Positions 47,969 to 57,450 of a stretch of DNA of 64,000 nucleotides are shown here, piece after piece (the stretch's first letter is position 1; every line of letters begins with the position of its first letter). Made by a program: the position numbers and the translations under genes. The DNA is from Betaproteobacteria bacterium. Lineage in GTDB: Bacteria; Pseudomonadota; Gammaproteobacteria; Burkholderiales; SG8-39. The stretch covers positions 1 through 64,000 of the forward strand of contig CANKAJ010000005.1 of the NCBI GenBank assembly GCA_947479645.1, given 5' to 3'. Under the pieces are notes generated by a model. The model worked only from the letters and a program-made list of their open reading frames with translations, made no database searches and was not told the DNA's origin.

Positions 47969-49351
47969 ATGAGTACAGAACGATCAGGAAAATCTGCGCC
48001 GAGGCAGACCTTGCGGCTGAAGGAGTCGGGTGCCAAATCCGGTGCAATGACGGGGGCCAGGCCGCCGGTACGGGCTGGTGCGCGCCCGGGCGGCAAGCCG
48101 TTCGTGAAACGCGCAGCGCCGGCGGCTGCGAGGCCTGCGAGCGGTGCCGGTGACGGACCCAAAGCAGGTCCCAAAGCAGGTGCCAAAGGGAGTCCCAATA
48201 CCCGCGCCCGATTCAACTCCAGCGCAACGGCAGCACCGCGGCACGCCGGCAAACCGTCGGACGGGCAGGCGCCTCGCTCCGCGCCTCGTTCCGATCCACG
48301 CCCGGCGCCACGCCCGGAGCCAAGATGGGAGGCCAAACGAAAGCCCGTGACGCCCGCGCCTGCATCACAGAGCCACGGCCCCTCGGAGAGAGTCCGCGTC
48401 TCCAAACTCATGGCCGAGATGGGCATGACCAAACGACGCGAAGCGGACGACTTTATCGAGCGCGGCTGGGTGCTGGTGGATGGCAAGCCAGTGCCTGAAC
48501 TGGGCACGCGCATTTTTCCGCATCAGAAAATCACGCTGACCAGCGAAGCCCTGGCCGAACAAAAGGAGCGTGCCGCGCGGGAACTCAATCGTCCGCGGCC
48601 GGATCTGGATGCTGCGAATGCCGGCAAGATCCGCCTCTCCAAGCTGATGTCGCAGCAGGGGCTGTGTTCGCGGCGCGAGGCCGACTCCTACATCACGCGC
48701 GGCTGGGTGCTGGTCGATGACAAGCCGGTGACCGAACTGGGCTCGCGCATCTTCCCGCACCAGAAAATCACGTTGAAGCGCGCTGCGCAGAACCAGCAGG
48801 AGGCGCGCGTCACCATCATCCTCAACAAGCCCATTGGTTATGTGTCGGCCCAGGCCGAGCGCGATTACGTGCCGGCGGTGACGCTGATCACGGCGCCAGC
48901 CCGCTGGGCTGCGGACACCTCGCCGATACGCTTTTCCAACGAGCATCTCGTGGGGCTCGCGCCGGCCGGACGCCTCGACATCGACTCGCAGGGCCTGTTG
49001 ATCATGACCCAGGACGGGCGCATCGCCAAGCAGTTGATCGGTGCGGATTCCGAGACCGACAAGGAGTACCTGGTGCGCGTCGAGGGTCGGCTGAGTCCGG
49101 CCGATCTCGCGCTGCTCAACCACGGCATTAGTCTGGATGACGAACCACTCAAGCCCGCCATCGTCGAATGGCAGAACCGCGACCAGTTGCGCTTCGTGCT
49201 GCGCGAAGGCAAGAAGCGCCAGATCCGGCGCATGTGCGAACTGGTCGGGTTGAAAGTGGTCGGTCTCAAGCGCATTCGCATCGGCAATATTGTGCTGGGT
49301 GAGTTGCCGGTGGGGGAGTGGCGGTATCTGGGGCCGGGGGAAACGTTCTAA
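47969..49351 (+). CDS. RsuA/RluB-type pseudouridine synthase with two tandem S4 domains and a basic low-complexity N-terminus
   Basis: Two S4 units [34 protein letters not shown] and [34 protein letters not shown]; catalytic [17 protein letters not shown]. Confidence 0.93.
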   Translation: MSTERSGKSAPRQTLRLKESGAKSGAMTGARPPVRAGARPGGKPFVKRAAPAAARPASGAGDGPKAGPKAGAKGSPNTRARFNSSATAAPRHAGKPSDGQAPRSAPRSDPRPAPRPEPRWEAKRKPVTPAPASQSHGPSERVRVSKLMAEMGMTKRREADDFIERGWVLVDGKPVPELGTRIFPHQKITLTSEALAEQKERAARELNRPRPDLDAANAGKIRLSKLMSQQGLCSRREADSYITRGWVLVDDKPVTELGSRIFPHQKITLKRAAQNQQEARVTIILNKPIGYVSAQAERDYVPAVTLITAPARWAADTSPIRFSNEHLVGLAPAGRLDIDSQGLLIMTQDGRIAKQLIGADSETDKEYLVRVEGRLSPADLALLNHGISLDDEPLKPAIVEWQNRDQLRFVLREGKKRQIRRMCELVGLKVVGLKRIRIGNIVLGELPVGEWRYLGPGETF

Positions 49352-49529
49352 GGAAGTACTGAACAAGTGGGCGATCCCGCAACGGATCGAAGCGCAGACC
49401 GAAAAAACCGCGTGAAAGGGAAGTTTTCACCAAACACTGCGCGATTGACCGCTGCTCGGTCCGGCAATACAGTCGCCCGTGAACAAAAGGTGGCTGGTAT
49501 TTCCCATGCGGCCTCAAAAGGAGAAGTCA

Positions 49530-50306
49530 ATGGCGTTGGTCGAATATAAGGCTGTCAAGGGGATTGGATACATCACACTAAACCGCCCTGACAAGTTGAA
49601 TGCCATCACCGATGAAATGGCTCTTGATTTCGCGAAAGCAATGTTCGATCTGGATGAAGACGATGATGCTTTCGTTGGAATTATCTCCGGAAGTGGAAGG
49701 GCATTCTGCAGTGGAGCGGATGTGCAGAAGCGACAATTGGGGAAAGCCGATGATGCGCACGGAATGCGTAAAGGGCATACATGGGATGGCGTGGTCCAGA
49801 CCCCATTTTTCCGCTCAACTCGATCCAAGCCCGTCATAGCCGCGGTTCATGGTTATGCATTCGGAGCCGGGTTGCGGATCGCGCTTTATTGCGACCTGGT
49901 TGTCGCGAGCAATGAGGCCAAATTTCAGATAACAGAAGTCCCCAGAGGAATCAGTGGATCACACTTCTGGATGCATCTGATAAACAGGGGCGTCGGAGGC
50001 TTCGCCAGCGAGGTTGCACTGACCGGCCGCGTTTGGACGGCAGAGGAAGGACTGCAAGTGGGACTCGTCAATCGTTTGGCGGAGTCAAATCAACATCTCG
50101 ATGTTGCGACAGCCCTTGCAGTAGAAATAATGAGAAATCCGCCTTTGGCTGTTCGCGCCGTTGTAGAAGCGCGGCGAGCGGCCGTGGAAGAGGTTGATAT
50201 ACGCGCGTATGCGATGCGGCCGAGGAATTTGCATCAGTCGCAGGATTCCAAGGAAAGTGCACTTGCGTTTCTGGAAAAGCGTCCGCCAGTTTTCATGGGT
50301 CGCTAG
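49530..50306 (+). CDS. Enoyl-CoA hydratase/isomerase family protein
   Basis: GIGYITLNRPDKLNAITDEMALDFAKAM...GSGRAFCSGADVQKRQ...VHGYAFGAGLRIALYCDL. Confidence 0.92.
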   Translation: MALVEYKAVKGIGYITLNRPDKLNAITDEMALDFAKAMFDLDEDDDAFVGIISGSGRAFCSGADVQKRQLGKADDAHGMRKGHTWDGVVQTPFFRSTRSKPVIAAVHGYAFGAGLRIALYCDLVVASNEAKFQITEVPRGISGSHFWMHLINRGVGGFASEVALTGRVWTAEEGLQVGLVNRLAESNQHLDVATALAVEIMRNPPLAVRAVVEARRAAVEEVDIRAYAMRPRNLHQSQDSKESALAFLEKRPPVFMGR

Positions 50307-50315
50307 TTGTTCTCG

Positions 50316-50350
50316 GTTCTGATGCAATATAGAGTCAATTGCATCAGAAC
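50316..50350. terminator. Perfect 13-bp hairpin downstream of enoyl-CoA hydratase gene
   Basis: GTTCTGATGCAAT-ATAGAGTCA-ATTGCATCAGAAC; no T-tract. Confidence 0.45.
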
Positions 50351-50521
50351 CTTGTAGCGCAAGTATCAAGGAAAGTACTGAACGAAGTGGGCGACGTCCC
50401 CTGGTATATCCTCCACTGCAGAGGAAGCACCGTGTACGCCTTACCCGGATTTGCGACTTGTTCAGTGTTTTCCAAACTTATCAGTGCCGACAGTCGTTTT
50501 GTATTCTTCAGGAGAATAAAA

Positions 50522-51490
50522 ATTAAGCAAAAGACCCTGGCGATATGCGCTCAATTGGGATTCTGCATGCTTGTCGGATCAGTTCATGCGCAAACATATC
50601 CTTCCAAGCCAATCAAGGTGATTGTTCCGTTCGCACCGGGTGGCGGGGTGGATATCACTGTGCGGCCAGTAATGGAGCATATGAGCAGGGCCGTGCGTCA
50701 AGCGGTTGTGATCGATAACAGAGCGGGAGGAGGAGGAACCATAGGGGCCAATCTCGTGGCCAAATCGGCTCCGGACGGCTATACCCTTCTGATCGGTTCC
50801 AGTACGATACTTTCTGTCAATCCGGTCATCATGGATGTTCCATACGACCCCAAGAAAGATTTCGCAGCCATCACCATGATTGGCACACAACCCAAGGTTG
50901 CCATAAGCAACCCTTCATCTCCGTACAAAACCTTGCGTGAATTTGTTGCTGCCGCTCGCGCGAGGCCGAACCAGATTTTCTATTCGTCATCCGGCAACGG
51001 CGGTCCAGGTCACTTGGGAACTGAATTGTTCAAGTTCCGGACTGGTATTGAAATGGTCCATGTGCCTTATAAAGGCACCCCCCCGTCAATCCTTGCTGTA
51101 GTGACGGGGGAGGCGCAATTTAGTCTGGGATCCATTGCGCCGGTAATTGGCATGGTGAAGTCGGGAAAACTCCGTGCCCTTGCTGTAAGCAGCACTACGC
51201 GCTCGAAGGCGCTGCCAGACGTTCCCACCTTTTCAGAAGAAGGCTTCAAAGACATGAATCTGAATGCATGGACAGGACTTTTTGCTCCCGCGAAAACCCC
51301 GCCATCCATCATTGCCTTTCTGCAAAAGCAGGTGCACGGGTCCTTGCAGGATCCCGGCGTGGTTGAAAGGCTCGCGGCAGATGACGTTGAGCCGGTTGGA
51401 AACGCTCCCCGCGAATTTGCAGCGTTTGTGCAAAACGATCAGCAAGAGACAAGAGAACTTCTTGAAAAACTGAAAATAAAAGTTGACTGA
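50522..51490 (+). CDS. Bug/TctC family substrate-binding protein, possible ATT start
   Basis: YPSKPIKVIVPFAPGGGVDITVRPVMEHM...SAPDGYTLLIGSS; RBS AGGAG 7 nt before ATT AAG CAA AAG, start of a typical signal peptide. Confidence 0.85.
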   Translation: MKQKTLAICAQLGFCMLVGSVHAQTYPSKPIKVIVPFAPGGGVDITVRPVMEHMSRAVRQAVVIDNRAGGGGTIGANLVAKSAPDGYTLLIGSSTILSVNPVIMDVPYDPKKDFAAITMIGTQPKVAISNPSSPYKTLREFVAAARARPNQIFYSSSGNGGPGHLGTELFKFRTGIEMVHVPYKGTPPSILAVVTGEAQFSLGSIAPVIGMVKSGKLRALAVSSTTRSKALPDVPTFSEEGFKDMNLNAWTGLFAPAKTPPSIIAFLQKQVHGSLQDPGVVERLAADDVEPVGNAPREFAAFVQNDQQETRELLEKLKIKVD

Positions 51491-51547
51491 TCACTTGCAT
51501 TGAAATGGGTGACCCCCGCTTCGATCAATCTTCGACGAGCAATACCC

Positions 51548-52720
51548 CTAATCCCCCTCCCGCCCCGGTCTCCCCAGCACCGATCTTGCAATCAACATGC
51601 GCTGTATCTCCGAAGCGCCTTCCCCCACGCGCAAGAACCGCACGTCGCGATACAACTGCTCGACCAGCACGCCGCGGATCAAACCCATGCCGCCGAACAC
51701 CTGCACGGCGCGGTCGGCGATGCGGTTGACCATTTCGCTGCAATGCAGTTTGCAGATGCTGGCGTTGGCCCCAATGGGTTGGCCGCGCTCCAGTTTGGCG
51801 ATGGATTCTCTCAGCAAGGCGCGGCCCAGTTCGATCTCGACAACGGAGTCGGCGATCATCCAGCGTATGCCCTGGCGATCGGACAGCGGGGCGCCGAAGG
51901 TGCGGCGGGTCTTGACGTGTTCGGTCATCAGTTCCAGCAATCGGCTGGCGACACCCACGCAGGTGCTGGCCACCGCCAGGCGCCCGTCGTCCAGCGTGCT
52001 CATGGCGGCGGCGAAGCCCTGGCCGACTTCGCCCAGCACCGCATCGGCCGGCACGAAGCAATCCTCGAAACCGAGTTCGGCGAGCTTGTGCAGGCGCGAG
52101 CCCATCGACTCGTCGGTGCGCGTGACCGTGAAGCCGGGCGTGCCGCGATCCACCAGAAACGTGGTGATGCCGCCGCGCGCGCCCTTGCCGGCGTCGGTCT
52201 TGGCGGTGACGAGCACGAAGTGGGCGGACTCGGCGCGCGAGCTGTAGTGCTTGCGGCCATTGATGACCCAGCCGCCGTCGCGCGGCTCGGCCCGGGTGCG
52301 GATCGCCGACGCATCGGAACCGGCTTCGGGTTCGCTGAAGGCGAGCGAGCCGCGGAGCTGCCACTGCGCATAGGGGCGCAGGTATTTTTCCTTCTGCGCG
52401 GGGGTGCCCAGGCGCTGCACCGTCAGGCCGATACTGTCGGTCAGCCAGAAGTGCAGGGTGGGCCCGAGGCGCGCGAACTCCTCCAGCACGGCGCAGAACT
52501 GCGAGAAGCGCAATCCCTTGCCGCCCCATTCCTCCGCGATGCGCAGGCCGGAATAACCCTGCTGGCGGATCAGTTCCAGCAGTTCCGGCGACATGGTGCC
52601 GGCGGCTTCGGATGCGGCCAGCAGGGGTGTGACCGGACCGTCGACGAATTTGCGCGTTGCGGCGCGCAGGTCGGCGGTGTCGTCGTCAAGGTTGCTGCTG
52701 GAATTGCTCATGACATGCAC
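51548..52720 (-). CDS. Acyl-CoA dehydrogenase
   Basis: AFSEPEAGSDASAIRTRAEPRDGGWVINGRKHYSS...GEGASEIQRMLIARSVLG. Confidence 0.95.
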   Translation of the reverse strand: MHVMSNSSSNLDDDTADLRAATRKFVDGPVTPLLAASEAAGTMSPELLELIRQQGYSGLRIAEEWGGKGLRFSQFCAVLEEFARLGPTLHFWLTDSIGLTVQRLGTPAQKEKYLRPYAQWQLRGSLAFSEPEAGSDASAIRTRAEPRDGGWVINGRKHYSSRAESAHFVLVTAKTDAGKGARGGITTFLVDRGTPGFTVTRTDESMGSRLHKLAELGFEDCFVPADAVLGEVGQGFAAAMSTLDDGRLAVASTCVGVASRLLELMTEHVKTRRTFGAPLSDRQGIRWMIADSVVEIELGRALLRESIAKLERGQPIGANASICKLHCSEMVNRIADRAVQVFGGMGLIRGVLVEQLYRDVRFLRVGEGASEIQRMLIARSVLGRPGREGD

Positions 52721-52743
52721 CTTTCAAATTGACGATCTGCGCT

Positions 52744-52776
52744 AAAAGCAGATTCCTCGCGTTGCTCGGAATGACA
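52744..52776. repeat. Dispersed palindromic repeat, copy C (half-unit)
   Basis: AAAAGCAGATTCCTCGCGTTGCTCGGAATGACA. Confidence 0.8.
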
Positions 52777-52808
52777 GCTTTGGCAGGGATTGATTTTGAA
52801 GCAAATTC

Positions 52809-53228
52809 TCAGGCGAGTAATTGGAAGCAGGGCAGGCGGCGCTTTTCTTCGCCCTGCACGTCAACAAAGACCAGGCTAACTTTGGAGCCGATTCTGACCT
52901 GCTCGCGATCATCGCCGACGATGCGGCTCATGAAACGCACGCCTTCTTCCAGGTCGATGTGCGCGACGCAATAGGGAAGGTCGGATTTCCAGTGCGTGCC
53001 AAAGGGCGAGAAACGCACATGCGCAAAGGTGTACACCACGCCCTTGCCGCTGACGGCGCGCGGGGTCACGGCGCGGTTGCCGCAATGCGGGCAATGCTGG
53101 CGCGGGAAGTGCGAATTGCGCTGGCAGGCGTCGCAATGGTTGATGCGAAGTTCGCCACGATCACAATGGTCCCAGAACGCCTTGGTATCCAGGGTTGGAT
53201 TATCGAAAAGGGATATAACGGGTTTCAT
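52809..53228 (-). CDS. OB-fold/Zn-ribbon (DUF35) partner protein
   Basis: CDACQRNSHFPRQHCPHCG; 4-nt overlap with the thiolase-like gene. Confidence 0.9.
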   Translation of the reverse strand: MKPVISLFDNPTLDTKAFWDHCDRGELRINHCDACQRNSHFPRQHCPHCGNRAVTPRAVSGKGVVYTFAHVRFSPFGTHWKSDLPYCVAHIDLEEGVRFMSRIVGDDREQVRIGSKVSLVFVDVQGEEKRRLPCFQLLA

Positions 53229-54394
53229 GCTTCGCCTCTTTCCAGCACCATCACGCCGAACACCGAAAAGATGCCGCCATTACCGCACCATAGCGCGCGC
53301 CGGGCATTGGCCACCTGCCGGCCACTGGCATCGCCACGCAACTGGCGCACCGCTTCAATGCCGTGCACGCCGCCGCCGAAGTGCGCCTGGCTGAGCAGAC
53401 CGCCGTGCGGATTGACCGGAAAGCGCCCGCTGATATCGGCGTCGCCGCGCGCGAACAGCGCACCGGCCTCGCCACGCGCGCACACGCCCAGCGCTTCCAG
53501 TTGCAGCAGCACCGAGAAGGTGAAGGCATCATGCACCAGCAACACATCCATGTCGGCGATGCCTACGCCGGCCGCCTCGAAGGCGCGTTTGGCTACCCGG
53601 GGCAGTGACAGCGCCGACAGATCCGGTTGCGAGGCGATGGAGCAATGCGTGGCCTGCATGGCGAAACTGCGCATCACCACGCGGCGCTCACGTGGCACGC
53701 CCAGCCGATCGGCTTCGGCGCGCGTGGTCAGCACGAACGCGATGCCGCCGTCGGACACCAGCGAGCAGTCCAGGCGTCGCAGCGGGTCGGCCAGCACCGG
53801 GCTGGCGCGATAGTCGTCCATGCTGATCGGTTCGCGCGTCTGGCGATTGGTGAGGCGCATGGCATTCGTGCGCATCTGCACCGCGACGGCGCCGCAATCG
53901 TCGTCGCTGGCGCCGGATTCGTCGCGGTAACGCCGCGCCACCATGGCATACGGAATCAGCGCGCCCTGCACGCCGAAGGGTTTCTTGAATTCATCGCCAC
54001 CCTGCTCGGTATGGAACACGTGGCCCTGCGAATTGGGCGGCCGGGCGGTGGCCATGTTCTCGCCCTGCAGCACCAGGCAATGGCGGCAATGCCCGGCCTG
54101 GATGGCCCAGGCCGCCTGCTGCAGCATGCTCATCACCGTGACCGAGCCGCCCACGTCGGCGGCGCTGGCGTAGGTGGGGGTGATGCCGAGATACTCCGAC
54201 AGCGTCAGCGCGAACATCGATTGCGAGGTGGAGTACGGATTCTGGTTGATCAGCCCGTCGACGTCCTGCAGCGCAATGCCGGCGTCCCGGATGGCGTCCA
54301 GCGCAGCCCAGGCCTGCAACTGCGTGGCACCATGGCCATTCAGCTTGCCGAATTGCGTTTCACCGACGCCGATGATGACGATGTCGTCAGTCAT
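53225..54394 (-). CDS. Thiolase-like protein, no Cys in the nucleophile loop
   Basis: IVIIGVGETQFGKLNGHG...ADVGGSVTVMSMLQQAAWAI...FPVNPHGGLLSQAHFGGGVHGIEAVRQLRG. Confidence 0.9.
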   Translation of the reverse strand: MTDDIVIIGVGETQFGKLNGHGATQLQAWAALDAIRDAGIALQDVDGLINQNPYSTSQSMFALTLSEYLGITPTYASAADVGGSVTVMSMLQQAAWAIQAGHCRHCLVLQGENMATARPPNSQGHVFHTEQGGDEFKKPFGVQGALIPYAMVARRYRDESGASDDDCGAVAVQMRTNAMRLTNRQTREPISMDDYRASPVLADPLRRLDCSLVSDGGIAFVLTTRAEADRLGVPRERRVVMRSFAMQATHCSIASQPDLSALSLPRVAKRAFEAAGVGIADMDVLLVHDAFTFSVLLQLEALGVCARGEAGALFARGDADISGRFPVNPHGGLLSQAHFGGGVHGIEAVRQLRGDASGRQVANARRALWCGNGGIFSVFGVMVLERGEA

Positions 54395-54465
54395 GCGATT
54401 CCCTGTCTATGCGTTGCAATGTTGCATGTTGAATGGGGGCGCTGCCAATTTTCGCCGAAAGAAAA

Positions 54466-56037
54466 TCATTCAAGATAGGCCGCCTGCAGCAGCGCCTTGA
54501 CGCGCACGCGATCGACCTTGCCGGTGGCAGCCACCGGAAACTCATGCGCGAACACCACCTTGCGCGGATGCGCGTAGCCGGGACCGTGCTGCAGGAAGAA
54601 CTGCTTGAGTTCGTCTTCCGACAGCGTTGCGTCCTTGACCGCGATCACCATGGCGGCCGGCGCTTCGCCCTTGGAACTGTGGGTCACCGCGACGACGCAG
54701 GCGCTCAACACCGCCGGGTGGCGCTGCAGAATGTTTTCCACTTCGGTGGGATAAACCTTCTCGCCGCCGACGTTGAACATCTCGTCGGTGCGCCCGCGAA
54801 AATAATGCAGCCCGCGCTCATCGCGCTCGAACAGGTCGCCCGAGCGATACCAGCCGTTGACGAATTTCTCCGCGGTGATTTCGGGGCGCTGCCAGTAGCC
54901 AGAGGCCAGCGATTCGCCGCGTATCCACAGTTCGCCGAAATTGCTTTCCTGGCCGCTTTCCACGTCGATGATCTTCACATCGACGGCGGGGGTGGGGCGG
55001 CCGCAACTGGCCAGCGGGCATTCTTCATCCGGACGCATCTGCAATACCACGCCGGCTTCGGTGCTGCCATAGGTGTGGATCACGCGCACGCCCAGCGCCC
55101 GCGCGATGCGCGGCATCACGTCGCCGCCCGACGTGGCCGAGCCCACGTACACATGCGTGAGCGAAGAGAAATCCAGCGACTCGAGCAGGTCGTGTTCCTT
55201 GAGCATGGCGGCGTAGGCCGGCGCGACACCGAGAATATAGGTGATGCGATAGCGCGACAGATTCTGCAGCGCCTGCCGCGCATCGAACTTCGGCTGTATC
55301 ACCACCATGCCGCCCGTTTCGAACGCCGAGCCGATGGACAGGCGCCCGTTGGCATGAAAGATGGGCAGTGACACCAGCGTGCGCAGCGTGCCGCCAACGA
55401 TGGATTGCGTGAGCGGCGCGTACACATGCAGTTTCATCAGGATATTACGATGCGTATTCATGACCGCCTTGGGGCGGCCCGACGAGCCGGAGGTGAAGCA
55501 CAACTCGGACACGCTGTCGGAGGCCAGGCGCGGCGGCTCAAAGTGGTCGGCCGCCGCATCGGTGATGGCGGCCATGGTCTCCGTGTAATTCAGCCAGCCT
55601 TCATCGGTCTTACCTGCCTCGTCGAGCAGTAGCCGATACGTGCAGCCGGCGTTCAATGCGGCCTGCATCGCGGATGCATTGCATTCGCGATCAACGATGG
55701 CCACCGTGGCGCCCGCCTCGCGTATCGATTGCTCCATGCCGTCCTGGCCGAGTTTGGTATTGACCATGACCGGCACGCAGCCGGCACGCATGGAGCCATA
55801 CATGGCCTCGATGAATTCGATGCGATTGCCCAGCAGCAGCGCCACGCGCTCGCCCACGGGCACGCCGAGTCGCTGCAACGCGGCGGCAAAGCGGTTCAGA
55901 CGACGTTCCAGTTGCCGGTAGGTAATCTGATTTTCACGGCCGTCATGCAGATCGATCACGGCGATATTGTCCGGCACGGATTCTGCCGCGCGGGCACTGA
56001 TATAGCCGAGGTTGAACCGTTTGTGGTCAGGCAACAT
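54466..56037 (-). CDS. AMP-forming acyl-CoA synthetase
   Basis: LCFTSGSSGRPKAVMNTHRN, YGSTEAGVV, GWYRSGDLFERDERGLHYFRGRTDEMFNVGGEKVYPTEVE. Confidence 0.95.
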   Translation of the reverse strand: MLPDHKRFNLGYISARAAESVPDNIAVIDLHDGRENQITYRQLERRLNRFAAALQRLGVPVGERVALLLGNRIEFIEAMYGSMRAGCVPVMVNTKLGQDGMEQSIREAGATVAIVDRECNASAMQAALNAGCTYRLLLDEAGKTDEGWLNYTETMAAITDAAADHFEPPRLASDSVSELCFTSGSSGRPKAVMNTHRNILMKLHVYAPLTQSIVGGTLRTLVSLPIFHANGRLSIGSAFETGGMVVIQPKFDARQALQNLSRYRITYILGVAPAYAAMLKEHDLLESLDFSSLTHVYVGSATSGGDVMPRIARALGVRVIHTYGSTEAGVVLQMRPDEECPLASCGRPTPAVDVKIIDVESGQESNFGELWIRGESLASGYWQRPEITAEKFVNGWYRSGDLFERDERGLHYFRGRTDEMFNVGGEKVYPTEVENILQRHPAVLSACVVAVTHSSKGEAPAAMVIAVKDATLSEDELKQFFLQHGPGYAHPRKVVFAHEFPVAATGKVDRVRVKALLQAAYLE

Positions 56038-56311
56038 GAGGGTCAGTCCTTTTGGAAAGCAAGAGTGCCTGCGAGCGCGGCGGCATACACGGCAAAACAA
56101 CGACGTACGAAAATGGCCTGCCGAGGATAGCGCAATCCATTGGCGAAGTCAGCCGCGTGTCAGCCGCGACCGGGAAGCAGGGCAAGGCCAATTGGTGTAT
56201 AAAAGTATGCGCTGCATGCCGCATGATGAGATTGATTCTGCTGCAACAACCGGGGGAGAACAGGACGTGGTTGAACCATACCAATTTGTGTCGAGCATGC
56301 TTGTGTTACAC

Positions 56312-57277
56312 ATGCGTACCCTGGCCATGCTTGTGGGCGCGGCATGCTGCATGCCCTTGTTGGCCGCCGAGCCGGTTGCGGAGTTTCCCAGCAAGCCTGT
56401 CAAGATCATCGTGACCTTTCCGCCGGGTGGTGGCACCGACATTGTGGCGCGCACGGTCGGGCCGCGCCTGGCCGGCGTGCTGAAGCAACCGGTGCTGATC
56501 GAGAATCGTGGCGGCGCGAGCGGCACCATCGGCACCGACGCAGTCGCCAAGGCGCCCGCCGATGGCTACACGTTGTTGTTCGGCACCACCGCCGGCCTGG
56601 TGATGGGGCCATTGATGATGAAGCTGCCCTATGATCCGGTGAAGGATCTGGCACCGGTGTCATTGCTGCTGACCAATCCGCTGATGCTGGTGGTGAACAG
56701 CAGCATGCCGATTCATTCGGTGAAGGAGCTGATTACCTATGCCAAGGCCAATCCGGGCAAACTCAATTACGCCTCGGTGGGCAATGGCTCGCCGAATCAC
56801 ATTTCCACCGAGATGCTGAAGTGGCTGACCGCAATCAATCTGGTGCACGTGCCCTACAAGGGCGTGAGCCTGTCCATCACCGACATGCTGGGCGGGCAGA
56901 TACAGGTGATGTTCAGCCCCATGCCGGCGCTGATGCCGCATATCCAGTCGGGCAAGTTTCGAGCGCTTGGCGTGAGTTCGAGCAAGCGCGCAGCCGCGGC
57001 GCCCGATCAACCGACCATGATCGAAGCCGGCGTGCCCGGATTCAACGCCGATTTCTGGTATGCGATATTCGCGCCGGGGCAGACCCCGGCAGCCATCATC
57101 GCCAAGCTCAACGGCGGGTTCGTGAAGATTCTGGCCGAGCCCGACCTGATCAAGTCGCTGGCGGATCAGGGTACCGACCCGCGCAGCAGCACGCCGGCGG
57201 AACTGGGCAGCCTGATGCAGGCGGACATTGAACGCATGGGCAACGTGATCAAGGCCGCGTCGATCAAGGCGGAATAG
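56312..57277 (+). CDS. Bug/TctC family substrate-binding protein
   Basis: FPSKPVKIIVTFPPGGGTDIVARTVGPRL...APADGYTLLFGTTAG; start 56312 or 56297. Confidence 0.9.
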   Translation: MRTLAMLVGAACCMPLLAAEPVAEFPSKPVKIIVTFPPGGGTDIVARTVGPRLAGVLKQPVLIENRGGASGTIGTDAVAKAPADGYTLLFGTTAGLVMGPLMMKLPYDPVKDLAPVSLLLTNPLMLVVNSSMPIHSVKELITYAKANPGKLNYASVGNGSPNHISTEMLKWLTAINLVHVPYKGVSLSITDMLGGQIQVMFSPMPALMPHIQSGKFRALGVSSSKRAAAAPDQPTMIEAGVPGFNADFWYAIFAPGQTPAAIIAKLNGGFVKILAEPDLIKSLADQGTDPRSSTPAELGSLMQADIERMGNVIKAASIKAE

Positions 57278-57310
57278 AGCGTCACGTTCAAAATGCCAAG
57301 TTGGAAAATA

Positions 57311-57391
57311 TGTCATTCCGAGCGCGGCGAGGAATCTGCTGTTGAATCTGGCCATAAAGCAGATTCCTCAGCCCTGGGCTTCGGAATGACA
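57311..57391. repeat. Dispersed palindromic repeat, copy D (full inverted unit, T-tract after)
   Basis: TGTCATTCCGAGCGCGGCGAGGAATCTGCT ... AGCAGATTCCTCAGCCCTGGGCTTCGGAATGACA then CTTTTTT. Confidence 0.85.
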
Positions 57392-57450
57392 CTTTTTTCG
57401 GAATGTTTTTGTGGTACCAGAAAAACTGTAGACACAAGGGGAGAACAAAC

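Noticed and set aside
49367-49549. 60-aa ORF upstream of the enoyl-CoA hydratase
   Set aside because: Low-complexity with no family match and overlaps the hydratase start region; likely spurious.
51500-52732. 410-aa plus-strand ORF opposite an acyl-CoA dehydrogenase
   Set aside because: Composition (DADRRRIGTGFG..., HRQAD) is typical of antisense reading of GC-rich codons; the minus-strand ACAD has clear motifs.
53627-55371. Plus-strand ORFs 53627-54478 and 54433-55371
   Set aside because: Antisense to thiolase-like and acyl-CoA synthetase genes with clear family motifs; His/Arg-rich shadow composition.
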